Shown here in pieces: positions 49,596 through 49,675 of a DNA stretch of 49,675 bases. Position 1 is the stretch's first letter; each line of letters starts with the position of its first letter. The DNA is from an uncultured Lachnospiraceae bacterium (GTDB lineage: Bacteria > Bacillota > Clostridia > Lachnospirales > Lachnospiraceae). The notes under the pieces are model-generated. The model was not told the origin of the DNA and did no database searches. It worked only from the letters and a program-made list of their open reading frames with translations. The DNA is taken from assembly GCA_944381405.1 (NCBI GenBank), contig CALWLA010000017.1:1-49675 (forward strand), given 5' to 3'. Made by a program: the position numbers and the translations under genes.

Positions 49596-49675
49596 AGAAG
49601 TACCTCCAAATACTGGCGTAAAATCTTCTCGACCCGGAACAGTTTGGCATAGCGCACCAGCGTCCGCAGGTCCTT
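49592..49675 (-). CDS. C-terminal end of an AbiEi-like antitoxin (continues past the window)
   Basis: The last 27 codons, ending at TGA 49594-49592, read KDLRTLVRYAKLFRVEKILRQYLEVLL, like the C-terminus of AbiEi antitoxins of type IV toxin-antitoxin systems. Its stop overlaps the toxin start as ATGA, the usual abiEi-abiEii layout. Only the tail is visible, so integrity of the rest is unknown. Confidence 0.6.
   Translation of the reverse strand, partial: KDLRTLVRYAKLFRVEKILRQYLEVLL

Noticed and set aside
1-49675. CRISPR arrays, insertion sequences, rRNA genes, replication origin
   Set aside because: No regularly spaced repeats, transposase genes, rRNA sequence or DnaA-box clusters were seen.

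Overview
The window looks like a chromosomal segment of a fairly GC-rich member of the Clostridia, most probably Lachnospiraceae. The evidence is gene content and order: the core run rnhB-rbgA-signal peptidase-rplS-trmD-rimM-khpA-rpsP-ffh-ylxM-ftsY-smc-rnc-plsX, a PduL/acetate kinase pair, a DarA-type cyclic-di-AMP receptor, TmcAL, RecU, SepF and strong Shine-Dalgarno sites. The species is not identified. Almost every gene is on the minus strand; the exceptions are an ABC permease at the left end, tmcAL, and a tRNA-Leu.

Left end (1-2420): a divergent locus. On the minus strand lie a small thioredoxin-like gene and a DUF318/ArsP-like permease cut by the window edge; on the plus strand lies a NitT/TauT-type ABC permease. 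The thioredoxin-like gene and the ABC permease each contain one in-frame UGA followed by a hairpin at the distance expected of a bacterial SECIS element, so both are predicted selenoproteins. The set (SaoT, SaoE, SaoP by NCBI-style names, recalled and not looked up) fits the selenocysteine-assisted organometal (SAO) system. Ordinary gene callers would miss the first gene and truncate the second. This is the most interesting part of the window.

Region 2444-16093 (minus): an NlpC/P60 cell-wall hydrolase with a long Thr/Ala-rich linker; rluD, lspA and sepF; the ribosome-assembly group rplU-rpmA-obg-yhbY-yqeK-rsfS-nadD; recU-trpS; pgeF-yraN-rnhB-rbgA-signal peptidase. L27 lacks the N-terminal extension usual in Firmicutes and the Prp protease gene is absent from its usual place.

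Region 16107-29824 (minus): a lipid kinase, rplS, a CorC-type protein, trmD-rimM-khpA-rpsP, ffh-ylxM, a CLC protein of fluoride-exporter type, ftsY, smc, rnc and plsX. acpP and the DUF177 gene that often belong here are not seen. SMC has a short C-terminal arm.

Region 29834-41594: a heterodimeric ABC exporter, a TrkH/TrkA potassium system, rpmF, ackA-pduL-darA (acetate production from acetyl-CoA using PduL rather than Pta), divergent tmcAL, and a WalJ-type hydrolase.

Region 41591-49675: coaE, an unrecognised 104-residue protein, polA with a duplicated hairpin module in its leader, a small zinc-finger membrane protein, a nucleotidyltransferase-like DUF4037 protein with a TPR partner, an aldo/keto reductase, and tRNA-Leu(CAA). 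Beyond the tRNA lies a patch of toxin-antitoxin remnants: brnA preceded in frame by the first residues of a deleted brnT toxin, and an AbiE pair whose toxin gene is gutted.
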